DNA from: JACDCY01 sp964350145
GTDB taxonomy: Bacteria; Gemmatimonadota; Gemmatimonadetes; Gemmatimonadales; Gemmatimonadaceae
DNA: 64,000 nucleotides
Direction of reading: 5' to 3'
Assembly: GCA_964350145.1 (NCBI GenBank)
Contig: CAYGJL010000013.1
Location: forward strand, 1-64,000
A model generated the notes under the pieces. It was given only the letters and a program-made list of their open reading frames with translations. It was not told the DNA's origin and searched no databases. Shown in pieces: positions 24,250 through 32,589 of this stretch (positions are counted from its first letter, which is position 1; each line of letters opens with the position of its first letter). The position numbers were made by a program, and so were the translations under genes.

Positions 24250-24378
24250 AAACTGCCACATAGAACTGCCAAGCTGCGAGCGGCCAGCTGGAAGCTTCCA
24301 GCTGCGAGCGAAGACTAAGCCGCTCGTAGCCGGCAGCTCCGTGCTGGCCGCTCGCAGCTTAGCAGTTCTATGTGGCCG
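24250..24378. repeat. P1 palindromic element, copy B
   Basis: Begins ACTGCCACATAGAACTGCC and ends GCTTAGCAGTTCTATGTGGC; the arms are near-perfect inverted repeats with an interior of AGCTGG, AAGCTTCC and GCGAGCG words. It starts 3 bases after the L,D-transpeptidase stop. Its right end creates an in-frame ATGTGG upstream of the next gene that should not be taken as the start. Confidence 0.85.
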
Positions 24379-24450
24379 TTTTGCTTTGGCGGCGCGGTCC
24401 GTGCAAATGAGATCAGCAGTAATTCTCATTCACAAAACAGGGAGGCTATC

Positions 24451-24921
24451 GTGGCAGACCGCACAAACCTTTCAGACGACGCGCGCGACAAGAACCCCGG
24501 CATCGGTGAGCAGGCCGGTGAAGGCGTAGGCGGGATTGGCGGAGCGCTGGCCGGAGCAGGCATCGGCTCGCTCGCGGGCCCGATCGGAACGATCATCGGC
24601 GGTGTAGCTGGCGCGCTTGGCGGCTGGTGGGCCGGCGAGAAGGTGGGACGCGCGGCCGAGGACTTCGGCGATCACGAGCCGCAATATCGCTCGCACTTCG
24701 ACGAGAATAGCCTGAGCGACGCCGACTGGAACACCGCGCGCACGGGCTACGGCCTGGGACACGTGGCCGGGCGCAATCCGAGCTACCGCGGCCGCAGCTA
24801 CGACGAGGTCGAGTCCGACCTGCGCAAGGGCTGGAAGGATCGCGACCGCGACTTCGACTCGATGCGACCGTACGTGCGCACTGGTTTCGAGCGTACCTCG
24901 AAGTCCGACTGGTCGGAGTAA
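24451..24921 (+). CDS. Glycine-zipper stress-type protein
   Basis: A 156-residue protein. GTG 24451 follows GGAGG at 24441-24445 and is preferred over an upstream ATG at 24370 that lies in repeat B. Residues about 15-60 form a glycine zipper (GVGGIGGALAGAGIGSLAGP, then GTIIGGVAGALGGWWAGEKVG), able to pack as a membrane-inserted or oligomeric helix pair. The C-terminal half is hydrophilic with repeated short motifs (YRSHFDENS, YGLGHVAGRNPSYRGRSYDEVE, RKGWKDRDRDFD), resembling proteins found near general-stress genes. Function unknown. Confidence 0.75.
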   Translation: MADRTNLSDDARDKNPGIGEQAGEGVGGIGGALAGAGIGSLAGPIGTIIGGVAGALGGWWAGEKVGRAAEDFGDHEPQYRSHFDENSLSDADWNTARTGYGLGHVAGRNPSYRGRSYDEVESDLRKGWKDRDRDFDSMRPYVRTGFERTSKSDWSE

Positions 24922-24924
24922 TAA

Positions 24925-25053
24925 CTACCACATAGAACTGCCAAGCTGCGAGCGGCCAGCTGGGAGCCGCCAGCTACGAGCAGATTTGTCTTCGCTCGCA
25001 GCTGGAAGCTTCCAGCTGGCCGCTCGCAGCTTGTCAGTTCTAAGTGGCAGTTA
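24925..25053. repeat. P1 palindromic element, copy C
   Basis: Left end CTACCACATAGAACTGCCAA, right end CAGTTCTAAGTGGCAGTTAA. It fills the whole convergent gap between the glycine-zipper gene and the cyclophilin gene. The cyclophilin stop codon (TAA on the minus strand) lies at its right edge, where the plus strand reads CAGTTAA. Confidence 0.85.
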
Positions 25054-25512
25054 ACCGATCGTAACCTTCTCCATCACCACGTTCGTCTTGGGCCGATCCC
25101 CGGCCGCCGTGGGTGTCGTGCCGATCGCCTCGATCACGTCCGTCCCATCCACGACCTTGCCGAACACCGCGTGCTTGCCGTCCAGCCAGGGCGTAGCGGC
25201 CAGCGTAATGAAGAATTGCGAGCCGCCCGAGTTCGGCCCAGCGTTCGCCATGGACAGCACTCCCGCTCCGTCGTGCTTCAGCTCGGGGTGGAACTCGTCG
25301 GGAATCGTGTAGCCCGGCCCGCCGGTCCCGGTCCCTTTGGGATCGCCCCCCTGGATCATGAAGCCCTTGATGACGCGGTGGAAGATCACGCCGTTGTAGA
25401 ACCCCTTCTCGGCGAGATCAATGAAGTTCTTGGTCGTCTTCGGGGCACGGTCCTCGAAGAGCTCGATCTTGAAGCTGCCGAGGTTGGTGTCGATTTTGGC
25501 GGTACGGTTCAC
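25051..25512 (-). CDS. Cyclophilin-type peptidyl-prolyl cis-trans isomerase
   Basis: A compact 153-residue cyclophilin. Active-site stretch FHRVIKGFMIQGGDP (Arg-Phe-Met-Gln core), then GGSQFFITLAATPWLDGKHAVFGKVV. It accelerates proline isomerisation during folding; with no signal peptide it is cytoplasmic. GTG 25512 is chosen (V-N-R-T-A-K-I) because GGAG lies 6 bases upstream; a longer reading to 25581 begins in repeat-derived sequence and is not credible. Confidence 0.93.
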   Translation of the reverse strand: MNRTAKIDTNLGSFKIELFEDRAPKTTKNFIDLAEKGFYNGVIFHRVIKGFMIQGGDPKGTGTGGPGYTIPDEFHPELKHDGAGVLSMANAGPNSGGSQFFITLAATPWLDGKHAVFGKVVDGTDVIEAIGTTPTAAGDRPKTNVVMEKVTIG

Positions 25513-25545
25513 AGCTGTCTCCGGTGCGGGGTGAATTCCGAAACT

Positions 25546-25766
25546 TAACTGCCACATAGAACAGCTACGCTTAACTGCCACGTAGAACAGCCAAGCGGCG
25601 AGCGACCAGCCGGGAGCTGCCAGCTACGAGCAGCATTGTCTTGGCTCGCGGCTGGAAGCTCCCAGCTGGCCGCTCGCCGCTTGGCAGTTCTAAGTGGCAG
25701 TGCAAACGCTCGCGGCTGGAAGCTCCCCGCTGGCCGCTCGCAGCTTGTCCGTTCTAAGTAGCAGTA
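25546..25766. repeat. P1 palindromic element, copy D (composite)
   Basis: A left-end fragment (AACTGCCACATAGAACAGC), a complete copy (AACTGCCACGTAGAACAGCC to GGCAGTTCTAAGTGGCAGT), and a second right end (GCTTGTCCGTTCTAAGTAGC) are joined. This nesting suggests repeated insertion or template switching at one site. The rest of 25513-25868 shows only the ribosome-binding site GGAGAGG before 25869. Confidence 0.85.
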
Positions 25767-25868
25767 AGCTGTCGCCCGCCAATCAGGGGGCAGGAAAATC
25801 CACTCCTGACGCCGCGGCGCGCGACTTGTAGTATTCAGGCGCCGAACCTCGGCATTTCTCGGAGAGGG

Positions 25869-27710
25869 ATGCGACCTACCGACGTTTCGGATCCGGCGTA
25901 CTACCACCGGGTCGTGGATTGCCAATGGGCGTGCCCCGCGCACACCAACGTGCCGGAGTACATCCGCATGGTGGCGCAGGGGCGCTACACGGAAGCCTAT
26001 CTGCTCAACCGGCAGTCCAACGTCTTTCCGGGAATACTGGGCCGCACCTGCGACCGCCCGTGCGAGCCCGCGTGCCGCCGTACGCGCATTGACGGCGAGC
26101 CGGTCGCGATCTGCCGCCTCAAGCGCGTCGCCTCGGATTACCGCGACGACGAGGAGATGCGCGCGAACCTGCCGGTCATCCCGGCAGAGAAGAACGGCAA
26201 GCGAGTTCTGTGCATTGGGGCGGGACCGGCGTCGCTCACAGTCGCCAACGATCTACTGCCGCTCGGCTACCACGTGACCATGTACGAGAAGTACGACCGT
26301 GCCGGCGGGCTGATGTGGAACAACATCCCGCGGTTCCGCCTGCCGCCGCGCGTACTCGACGAAGAGATCGGCATCATCCTCGACATGGGCGTGGACCTCC
26401 GCACGAATCACCCGGTCACGAGCCTCAAGGCCGTGCTCGAAGAAGGATGGGACGCGGTCTTCATCGGCACCGGCGCGCCGCGCGGCAAGGAGCTGGAGCT
26501 GCCGGGCAGACGCGACTCCGACAGGATCCACATCGGCATTGACTGGCTCCAGTCCATCGCGTTCGGCCACATCAAGTCCATCGAGCCGCGCGTTCTCGTG
26601 ATCGGTGTCGGCAACACGGCGATGGACTGCTGTCGCTCGGCCAAACGGCTCGGCGGAACCGACGTGAAGGTCATGGCGCGCCGGTCGCGCAAGCATTTCA
26701 AGGCTTCGCCGTGGGAGCTGAACGACGCGCTGGAAGAGGGCGTGGAGATCGTCGAGAACCACGCGCCGAAGCGGTTCATCGTCGAGAAGGGCGTGCTCAC
26801 GGGGATGGAGTTCGACGTCGTCGAATGGGGCGAGGACGAGAAAGGCCGCGCCGTCAGCAAGACGCTGAGCACGGTCGTGATTCCGTGCGACACTGTGATC
26901 CTCGCCATTGGACAGGAAGCCGCGTTCCCATGGCTCGAGCACGACATCGGGATCGACGTGGACGAGTGGGGCGCGCCGATCGTGGACAAGAAGACGTTCC
27001 AGACGACGCGCTCTGGTGTCTTCGTCGGCGGGGACGCGGCGTGGGGCCCGGAGAACATCATCTGGGCCGTGGCGCACGGACACGAGGCGGCGATCTCGAT
27101 CCACCAGCACTGCCTGGGCGTGTCGCTCACGGACCGCCTGCCGTGGGGGATGAACCTCGTCAGCCAGAAGATGGGCATGCACGAGTGGAGCTACAGCAAC
27201 GACTACGACGAGGCGCACCGCGCGCGCATGCGGCACGTCGCGCTCGCGGAGCGACTGCGGAATCTGGAGGAGGAAGTCGAAGTCGGATTCAACCTGGAGC
27301 AGACGCTGCGCGAGTCGGAGCGATGCCTCAACTGCGACGTCGAGACGCACTTCACCGACAGCCTGTGCATCGAGTGCGACGCGTGCGTCGACATCTGCCC
27401 GGTGAGCTGTCTCACCATCGCGCCGAACGGCAGCTCCGATGAGAGCGAGATACTCCAGCGGCTCACGGCGCCCGCGCTCAATCCGGATCAGCCGCTGTTC
27501 GCGTCCGGACCGCTGCCGCAGACCAAGCGCCTCATGCTGAAGGACGAGAACATCTGCATTCACTGCGGCCTGTGCGCGGAGCGCTGCCCGACGGCCGCGT
27601 GGGACATGCGGAAGTTCGACCTGCTTATCCCGTACGCGGGTCTGCCGCCCGGGGGCGCGCATCCGCCACGCGGGGGTCTGCCGGTGCTCGCCTCCGCCGG
27701 AGGCGCATGA
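25869..27710 (+). CDS. GltD-like FAD/NAD(P) oxidoreductase with ferredoxin domain
   Basis: A 613-residue iron-sulfur flavoprotein. The N terminus is the Cys-rich GltD/DPYD-type helical domain (C18, C22, C61, C65, C69, C82). The FAD site is CIGAGPASLTVANDLL, the NAD(P) site VLVIGVGNTAMDCCRSAKRLGG, and GVFVGGDAAWGPENIIWAVAHGHEAA is the typical FAD-binding end. The C-terminal 110 residues add two ferredoxin-like motifs: CIECDACVDICPVSC and CIHCGLCAERCP. It should move electrons between NAD(P)H and the iron-sulfur chain of the KorAB enzyme encoded next (ATGA overlap at 27707). Confidence 0.9.
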   Translation: MRPTDVSDPAYYHRVVDCQWACPAHTNVPEYIRMVAQGRYTEAYLLNRQSNVFPGILGRTCDRPCEPACRRTRIDGEPVAICRLKRVASDYRDDEEMRANLPVIPAEKNGKRVLCIGAGPASLTVANDLLPLGYHVTMYEKYDRAGGLMWNNIPRFRLPPRVLDEEIGIILDMGVDLRTNHPVTSLKAVLEEGWDAVFIGTGAPRGKELELPGRRDSDRIHIGIDWLQSIAFGHIKSIEPRVLVIGVGNTAMDCCRSAKRLGGTDVKVMARRSRKHFKASPWELNDALEEGVEIVENHAPKRFIVEKGVLTGMEFDVVEWGEDEKGRAVSKTLSTVVIPCDTVILAIGQEAAFPWLEHDIGIDVDEWGAPIVDKKTFQTTRSGVFVGGDAAWGPENIIWAVAHGHEAAISIHQHCLGVSLTDRLPWGMNLVSQKMGMHEWSYSNDYDEAHRARMRHVALAERLRNLEEEVEVGFNLEQTLRESERCLNCDVETHFTDSLCIECDACVDICPVSCLTIAPNGSSDESEILQRLTAPALNPDQPLFASGPLPQTKRLMLKDENICIHCGLCAERCPTAAWDMRKFDLLIPYAGLPPGGAHPPRGGLPVLASAGGA

Positions 27711-29575
27711 CCACGCTGGCGCGGCAACAGGTGAACGACTTCGCATTCAAGATCGCGACCGTGAACGGGACGGGCTCGTCGAGCGCGAACGATCTCATCC
27801 GGAAAGCGATCTTCCGCATGGGCGTGCCCGTCTCGGGGAAGAACATCTTCCCGTCGAACATCCAGGGACTGCCCACGTGGTACGAGATCCGGGTGAACGG
27901 CGCGGGCCACACCGCGCGCACGCCGGACTTCGACCTGATGATCGCGATGAATCCGGCGACGTATGCCCGCGACATCGCCGAGGTGCGGCCCGGCGGCTGG
28001 CTGATACACGACTCGACTTGGCCACGGCCGGACGCGCTCGCGCGCGACGATGTGAACGTGCTCGGAGTGCCGTTGGCGCGGCTGTGCAACGAGAATTTCG
28101 CCGGACCGCGCGAGCGCATCCTCATGAAGAACATCGCGTACGCCGGCGCGCTCGCGGCTCTGCTCGGCATCGACATGGCCGTCATCGAGGAGTTGCTGTC
28201 TCAGACCTACTCAAAGAAGAAAGCCCTGCTGGATTCCAACTTTCTGGCCGTGCGGCTCGGCTACGACTGGGCGCGCGAGAACTTCGACTGCCCGCTGCCA
28301 ATGCGCCTCGAGCGAATGGACGCGACACGCGACTCGATCCTCATTGACGGCAACACGGCTGCAGCGCTCGGCTGCATCTACGCGGGCGCCACGGTCGCCG
28401 CGTGGTATCCGATCACGCCTTCGACGTCGCTGCTCGATGCCTTTCAGGCGTTTGTGCGGAATCTGCGGCGCGATCCGGAGACGGGCCGCGCGCGCGTGGC
28501 GATCATCCAGGCCGAAGACGAGCTCGCCGCCGCGGGAGTGGTCATCGGAGCCAACTGGGTCGGCGCGCGCGCGTTCACCGCTACCAGCGGTCCGGGTATC
28601 TCGCTGATGAGCGAGTTCATCGGGCTCGCGTACTATGCCGAAGTCCCCGCGGTGTTCTTCGACATCCAGCGGACGGGACCGTCCACCGGAATGCCGACCC
28701 GCACGCAGCAGGGGGACCTGCTCCTGTGCGCCTACGCGTCGCACGGCGACACGAAGCATATCCTGCTCTTTCCGGCCGACCCCGGCGAGTGCTTCGACTT
28801 CGCGGTGCGCGCCTTCGATCTCGCCGAGCGGTTCCAGACGCCGGTGTTCGTGCTCTCGGATCTCGACATCGGAATGAACGACTGGATGGTGCCGCGGCTG
28901 CAGTGGGACGACGCGTACCGTCCGGATCGAGGGAAGGTGCTGCTCGCGGAGGAGCTCGAGCACATCACGCAGTTTCACCGGTACGTGGACGTGGACGGCG
29001 ACGGCGTCGCGGCCCGCACCCTGCCTGGCGTGCACCCCAAGGGCGCGTTCTTCACGCGCGGCTCGGGCCACAACCGGAACGGTGGCTATACCGAAGACGC
29101 GGCCGAGTACACGGACGTGATGCTCCGGCTTACGAAGAAGCTGGAGACGGCGGCTCTCAGCCTTCCCGCACCCGAAGTCAGCACGACACCGGGGGCAATC
29201 GCTGGGATCGTGTCGCTCGGCGGATGCCACCGCGCGATCGTGGAGGCCGTCGCGCTGCTCGGAGAGCGGGGGATCGCCGTCAACTACATGCGCCTCCGGG
29301 GGTTCCCGTTCGTGCCGGAGGTCGGCGCGTTTCTGCGAGAGCACGCCCGGATCTTCGTAGTCGAGCAGAACCGCGACGGGCAGCTCGCCTCGCTGTTGAG
29401 CATCGAGACCGGCTTCTGCCGCGACAAGCTGGAGCACGTGGGGACCTTTGGCGGATTGCCGTTGAGCGCGGGCGACGTCGTCGAGCACATCGTGGCCGCG
29501 TTGCGCGGCGCGGAGGAGCCCGACCACGAGGCCAGGCTGCCACAGGCAGCGGGCGACACGCCGGTGACGGAATGA
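27707..29575 (+). CDS. korA: 2-oxoacid:ferredoxin oxidoreductase, fused gamma-alpha subunit
   Basis: A 622-residue KorA-type subunit. The N-terminal 190 residues are the gamma domain (KIATVNGTGSSSANDLIRKAI, then NIQGLPTWYEIRVNG). The alpha domain follows with GNTAAALGCIYAGATVAAWYPITPSTSLL, the ATSGPGISLM stretch, and RTGPSTGMPT. The C-terminal third is the transketolase-C-like region ending in ESIETGFCRDKLEHVGT-like sequence. It oxidises a 2-oxoacid, probably 2-oxoglutarate, to acyl-CoA with ferredoxin or the upstream flavoprotein as acceptor. Start ATG 27707 overlaps the flavoprotein stop. Confidence 0.92.
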   Translation: MTTLARQQVNDFAFKIATVNGTGSSSANDLIRKAIFRMGVPVSGKNIFPSNIQGLPTWYEIRVNGAGHTARTPDFDLMIAMNPATYARDIAEVRPGGWLIHDSTWPRPDALARDDVNVLGVPLARLCNENFAGPRERILMKNIAYAGALAALLGIDMAVIEELLSQTYSKKKALLDSNFLAVRLGYDWARENFDCPLPMRLERMDATRDSILIDGNTAAALGCIYAGATVAAWYPITPSTSLLDAFQAFVRNLRRDPETGRARVAIIQAEDELAAAGVVIGANWVGARAFTATSGPGISLMSEFIGLAYYAEVPAVFFDIQRTGPSTGMPTRTQQGDLLLCAYASHGDTKHILLFPADPGECFDFAVRAFDLAERFQTPVFVLSDLDIGMNDWMVPRLQWDDAYRPDRGKVLLAEELEHITQFHRYVDVDGDGVAARTLPGVHPKGAFFTRGSGHNRNGGYTEDAAEYTDVMLRLTKKLETAALSLPAPEVSTTPGAIAGIVSLGGCHRAIVEAVALLGERGIAVNYMRLRGFPFVPEVGAFLREHARIFVVEQNRDGQLASLLSIETGFCRDKLEHVGTFGGLPLSAGDVVEHIVAALRGAEEPDHEARLPQAAGDTPVTE

Positions 29576-30654
29576 CGTACATCACCAAGCCCAAGGTCCG
29601 GCACCCGTCGCTGCCGAAGAACCGGCTCGGGCTCACCACCCGCGATTACGAGGGCGCGATGTCCACGCTCTGCGCGGGTTGCGGCCACGACTCGATCACC
29701 GCCGCGATCATCCAGGCGGTGTTCGATCTGAGCATCGAGCCGCACCGCGTCGCGAAGATGAGCGGCATCGGCTGTTCGTCCAAGACGCCGACGTATTTCA
29801 TGGGCCAGGCGCACGGCTTCAACTCTGTGCACGGCCGCATGCCCGCGATCGCGACCGGCGCGAACGCGGGCAATCGCGATCTCATCTGCATCGGAGTGTC
29901 CGGCGACGGCGACTCGCTGTCCATCGGGCTGGGGCAGCTGTGCCACGCGATCCGCCGCAACGTGGACATGCTGTACGTGATCGAGAACAACGGCGTGTAC
30001 GGCCTGACCAAGGGACAGTTCTCAGCGTCGGCCGATGTGGGCACCAAGTCGAAGCGCGGGGTCGAGAACGTGAGCCCGCCGATCGATCCGGTGTTCCTGG
30101 CGCTCACGCTCGGCGCCACATTCGTGGCGCGCAGCTTCTCCGGCGACAAGGCGCAACTCGTGCCTATCCTCAAGGCGGGGATACAGCACCGCGGCTTCGC
30201 GCTGGTGGACGTCATCTCGCCGTGCGTCGCGTTCAACGATCACGAAGGGTCGACGAAGAGCTATATGTACACGCGCGAGCACGCCCTGCCGCTGTTGGAA
30301 GCGGACTTCATGCCCGCACCGGTCGCGACCGATTTCGTCCCGATCCAGCGCGAGATTACGACGTCGTACGAGCCGGGCTCGGTGAACACGGTGACGCTGC
30401 ACGACGGGAGCACGGTCCGCTTTCGCAAGATCCCGGAGGGCTACGATCCGACGGACCGGGACGCGGTGTACTCGTACCTGCGCGAGCGTGAGCATTCGGG
30501 CGAGGTGGTCACCGGATTGCTGTACGTCGATCCTGCGTCAGCCGACATGCATGCGACAATGCAGACAGTCGAGCATCCGCTATCGGCGCTTCCATTCGAA
30601 GAGCTGTGCCCCGGCAAGGCGGCACTGGAGGAGATTCAGAAGGGATTCATTTGA
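29572..30654 (+). CDS. korB: 2-oxoacid:ferredoxin oxidoreductase, beta subunit
   Basis: A 360-residue beta subunit that binds thiamine pyrophosphate and one [4Fe-4S] cluster. Cluster ligands: C34 and C37 in LCAGCGHD, C68 in GIGCSS, and a cysteine in ISPCVAFNDHEGST. The TPP motif runs GVSGDGDSLSIG to IENNGVYGLTKGQ. Together with KorA it forms the CoA-dependent 2-oxoglutarate (or related 2-oxoacid) oxidoreductase of the TCA cycle, as in Mycobacterium tuberculosis KorAB. Start ATG 29572 overlaps the korA stop by 4 bases; a P1 repeat begins directly after its stop. Confidence 0.93.
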   Translation: MTYITKPKVRHPSLPKNRLGLTTRDYEGAMSTLCAGCGHDSITAAIIQAVFDLSIEPHRVAKMSGIGCSSKTPTYFMGQAHGFNSVHGRMPAIATGANAGNRDLICIGVSGDGDSLSIGLGQLCHAIRRNVDMLYVIENNGVYGLTKGQFSASADVGTKSKRGVENVSPPIDPVFLALTLGATFVARSFSGDKAQLVPILKAGIQHRGFALVDVISPCVAFNDHEGSTKSYMYTREHALPLLEADFMPAPVATDFVPIQREITTSYEPGSVNTVTLHDGSTVRFRKIPEGYDPTDRDAVYSYLREREHSGEVVTGLLYVDPASADMHATMQTVEHPLSALPFEELCPGKAALEEIQKGFI

Positions 30655-30804
30655 CTGCCACATAGAACTGCCAAGCGGCGAGCTACCAGCTAGAAGCTTC
30701 CAGCTGCGAGCTGCCAACGATGTTGACGGTCAGAATTGTAGGCAGCTCGTAGCTGGCAGCGTTTTTCGCTGGCAGCTCGCAGCTTGGCTGCTCTAAGTGG
30801 CCGT
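30655..30804. repeat. P1 palindromic element, copy E
   Basis: Starts CTGCCACATAGAACTGCCAA immediately after the korB stop and ends GGCTGCTCTAAGTGGC. The interior (about 100 bases) holds AGCTAGAAGCTTCC, AGCTCGTAGCTGGCAG and similar words; outer arms are inverted. It lies between korB and the convergent acyltransferase gene. Confidence 0.85.
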
Positions 30805-30822
30805 TCTCTGTCGCGGCGTGAG

Positions 30823-31704
30823 TCATAACGCCCTCGCGGTGAACGTATCGCATGCCTCGACGTCGCCGCTCTCTACCGACAGAAACCGGTGGGCTTGTTC
30901 CCATCCCGACGGATCCAGCCTCAGCTCGGCGTCGAACACGCTCGTCATGCGGCGCGTCGCGGCTTCGACGCCGCTGCGATGAACTGGAATGGGGTCGCAG
31001 ACGACGACGCGCAGCTTCCCATTTCGATACTGCGTCATCACCGGAACGATCGGCGCACCCGCGGCCAGCGCGATTCGCGCTACGCCGGTGGATACGTTCA
31101 CGTCGCGGCCGAGCAGCGATGCGGCTGCGGTACGCCCGCCGGCTGCTCCGAAATGATCGGCCGTGACGGCCGCCGCGCGCCCGCACCGGACTCGATCCAC
31201 CAGCCCGCGCATCCCGCGCCACGTACATGGCACGTGCGCTTTTCCCGCGCGGTCCATCCAGCGCTGCGCGGAGAGCAGCACGCCATGGGACTGTCGCGCC
31301 ATCCAGAGTGCTAGTACGCGGCCCCAGGGGGTGTGATAGATGGCGTACACGCAGTTCCCTCGGAGGGCGCCGACGCCTCCGGCGACATCGACGCGGCGCA
31401 GCACGGCGTCGGCAAATCCCAGCGCGAGCAGAATCCGGAGCCCCTCGCGCGCTATGCGCGTGAACCAGATCGCCCGCAGCTCGGTGGAGCCGTCCGTGCG
31501 GCCGTCGTGCACCTGTGACAGCGCGGCCCGCGCCCGCGCGGTTCGCCGCGGCCGCAGCATCGCGTCGAGCTTCGCCAGCGGCGCCGCGAGGCCGGTGGCC
31601 GCGGCGAACATGCCGGTGACGATCGAATCAGCCGCGCTCGTCGCCGGCCGGTGGCGGGGACGGACGAGCGCGTCCGGGGCGATTGCGTGTGCGGCGGTTC
31701 TCAT
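30823..31704 (-). CDS. LpxL/HtrB-like lysophospholipid acyltransferase
   Basis: A 293-residue member of the LPLAT family related to lipid A late acyltransferases. The catalytic histidine motif is seen as YHTPWGRVLALWMAR, and later segments include ADHFGAAGG and STGVARIALAAGAPIVPVMTQYR, the latter matching the substrate-binding region with a buried proline. Expected reaction: transfer of an acyl chain to a lipid acceptor at the inner-membrane face. The N terminus is unusually Arg/Ala-rich (RTAAHAIAPDALVRPRHR), so the start could be internal. It is divergent from the DUF1080 gene. Confidence 0.75.
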   Translation of the reverse strand: MRTAAHAIAPDALVRPRHRPATSAADSIVTGMFAAATGLAAPLAKLDAMLRPRRTARARAALSQVHDGRTDGSTELRAIWFTRIAREGLRILLALGFADAVLRRVDVAGGVGALRGNCVYAIYHTPWGRVLALWMARQSHGVLLSAQRWMDRAGKAHVPCTWRGMRGLVDRVRCGRAAAVTADHFGAAGGRTAAASLLGRDVNVSTGVARIALAAGAPIVPVMTQYRNGKLRVVVCDPIPVHRSGVEAATRRMTSVFDAELRLDPSGWEQAHRFLSVESGDVEACDTFTARAL

Positions 31705-31860
31705 CGGGCGCTCCAGTGATGGGACTCACTGAAGCTCTTCTGGGGCGCCGAGGGCCCATATACGTACACGTACGTAGCAGGTGACCCTTGTCGGCGGTCG
31801 AGACTCCTTACGGCGCCTAATTCAGATTCGTAACTTGGGCGCGCCTCCTACCTGACACTC

Positions 31861-32589
31861 ATGAATCGCACAATCCAGCAGTCGGCCGCGATCCTACCGG
31901 GAGTCCTCTATGTTCTCCTCTCGGCGTGCACGATGAGCCCCCGACCTCCCGGTGAGGCCGGCACCGTGCTCACCGCCGCCGAGCGCGCGGAAGGGTGGCA
32001 GGTTCTTTTCGACGGGAGCAGTCTGGACGCGTGGCGCGGGTACCGGAAGGCGGCGCTGCCCGACGGGTGGCGGGCGATCGACGGTTCGCTCGCGCTCGCC
32101 GCCGCGGGCGCCGGCGACATCGTCACGCGGGAGCAGTTCCGCAACTTCGATCTGCGGCTCGAGTGGAAAGTCGCGCCGGGTGGCAACAGCGGGATCTTTT
32201 ACCGGGCGACGGAGGAAGGGAATTACGTCTGGCAGAGCGCCAGCGAGATGCAGGTGTTGGACGACGAGCGGCACGCGGACGGGAAGTCGCAGATGACGTC
32301 GGCCGGATCGAACTTCGCGTTGTATCCCGTTCCGCGGGGCGTGTCGCGGCCGGCTGGTGAATGGAACTCCGTACGCTTGCTGGTGAACGGCAGTCACGTG
32401 GAGCACTGGCTCAACGGCGCGAAGGTCGTGGAGTACGAGCTGGGCTCTCCCGAGTGGGAGGCGCGGGTGCGGGCGAGCAAGTTCGCGTCCATGCCGCTGT
32501 ACGGGAGAGCGCCGCAGGGACACGTCGGGTTGCAGGACCACGGTGATCGGGTCGAGTTCCGCAACATCCGCATACGAGTGCTGCCGTGA
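31861..32589 (+). CDS. DUF1080 (3-keto-disaccharide hydrolase) lipoprotein
   Basis: Exported protein of 242 residues with lipobox LLSAC (C23). The body is the PF06439 jelly-roll: GWQVLFDGSSLDAWRGY, NFDLRLEWKVAPGGNSGIFYRA, QVLDDERHADGK, NGSHVEHWLNGAKVVEYEL, and GHVGLQDHGDRVEFRNIRIR. Several DUF1080 proteins cleave glycosides that have been oxidised at C3 (3-keto-glycosides). The adjacent transporter and the nearby GMC oxidoreductase, Gfo/Idh/MocA protein and isomerase support that role here. It overlaps the next start by 4 bases (GTGA). Confidence 0.9.
   Translation: MNRTIQQSAAILPGVLYVLLSACTMSPRPPGEAGTVLTAAERAEGWQVLFDGSSLDAWRGYRKAALPDGWRAIDGSLALAAAGAGDIVTREQFRNFDLRLEWKVAPGGNSGIFYRATEEGNYVWQSASEMQVLDDERHADGKSQMTSAGSNFALYPVPRGVSRPAGEWNSVRLLVNGSHVEHWLNGAKVVEYELGSPEWEARVRASKFASMPLYGRAPQGHVGLQDHGDRVEFRNIRIRVLP

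Noticed and set aside
24370..24450. N-terminal extension of the glycine-zipper protein beginning M-W-P-F
   Set aside because: It starts in a P1 repeat and lacks a ribosome-binding site, whereas GTG 24451 has GGAGG at the right distance.
31760..31776. TACGTACACGTACGTA as an operator between divergent genes
   Set aside because: It is a short ACGT-type simple repeat, not a perfect dyad, and neither neighbour is a regulator, so no claim is made.
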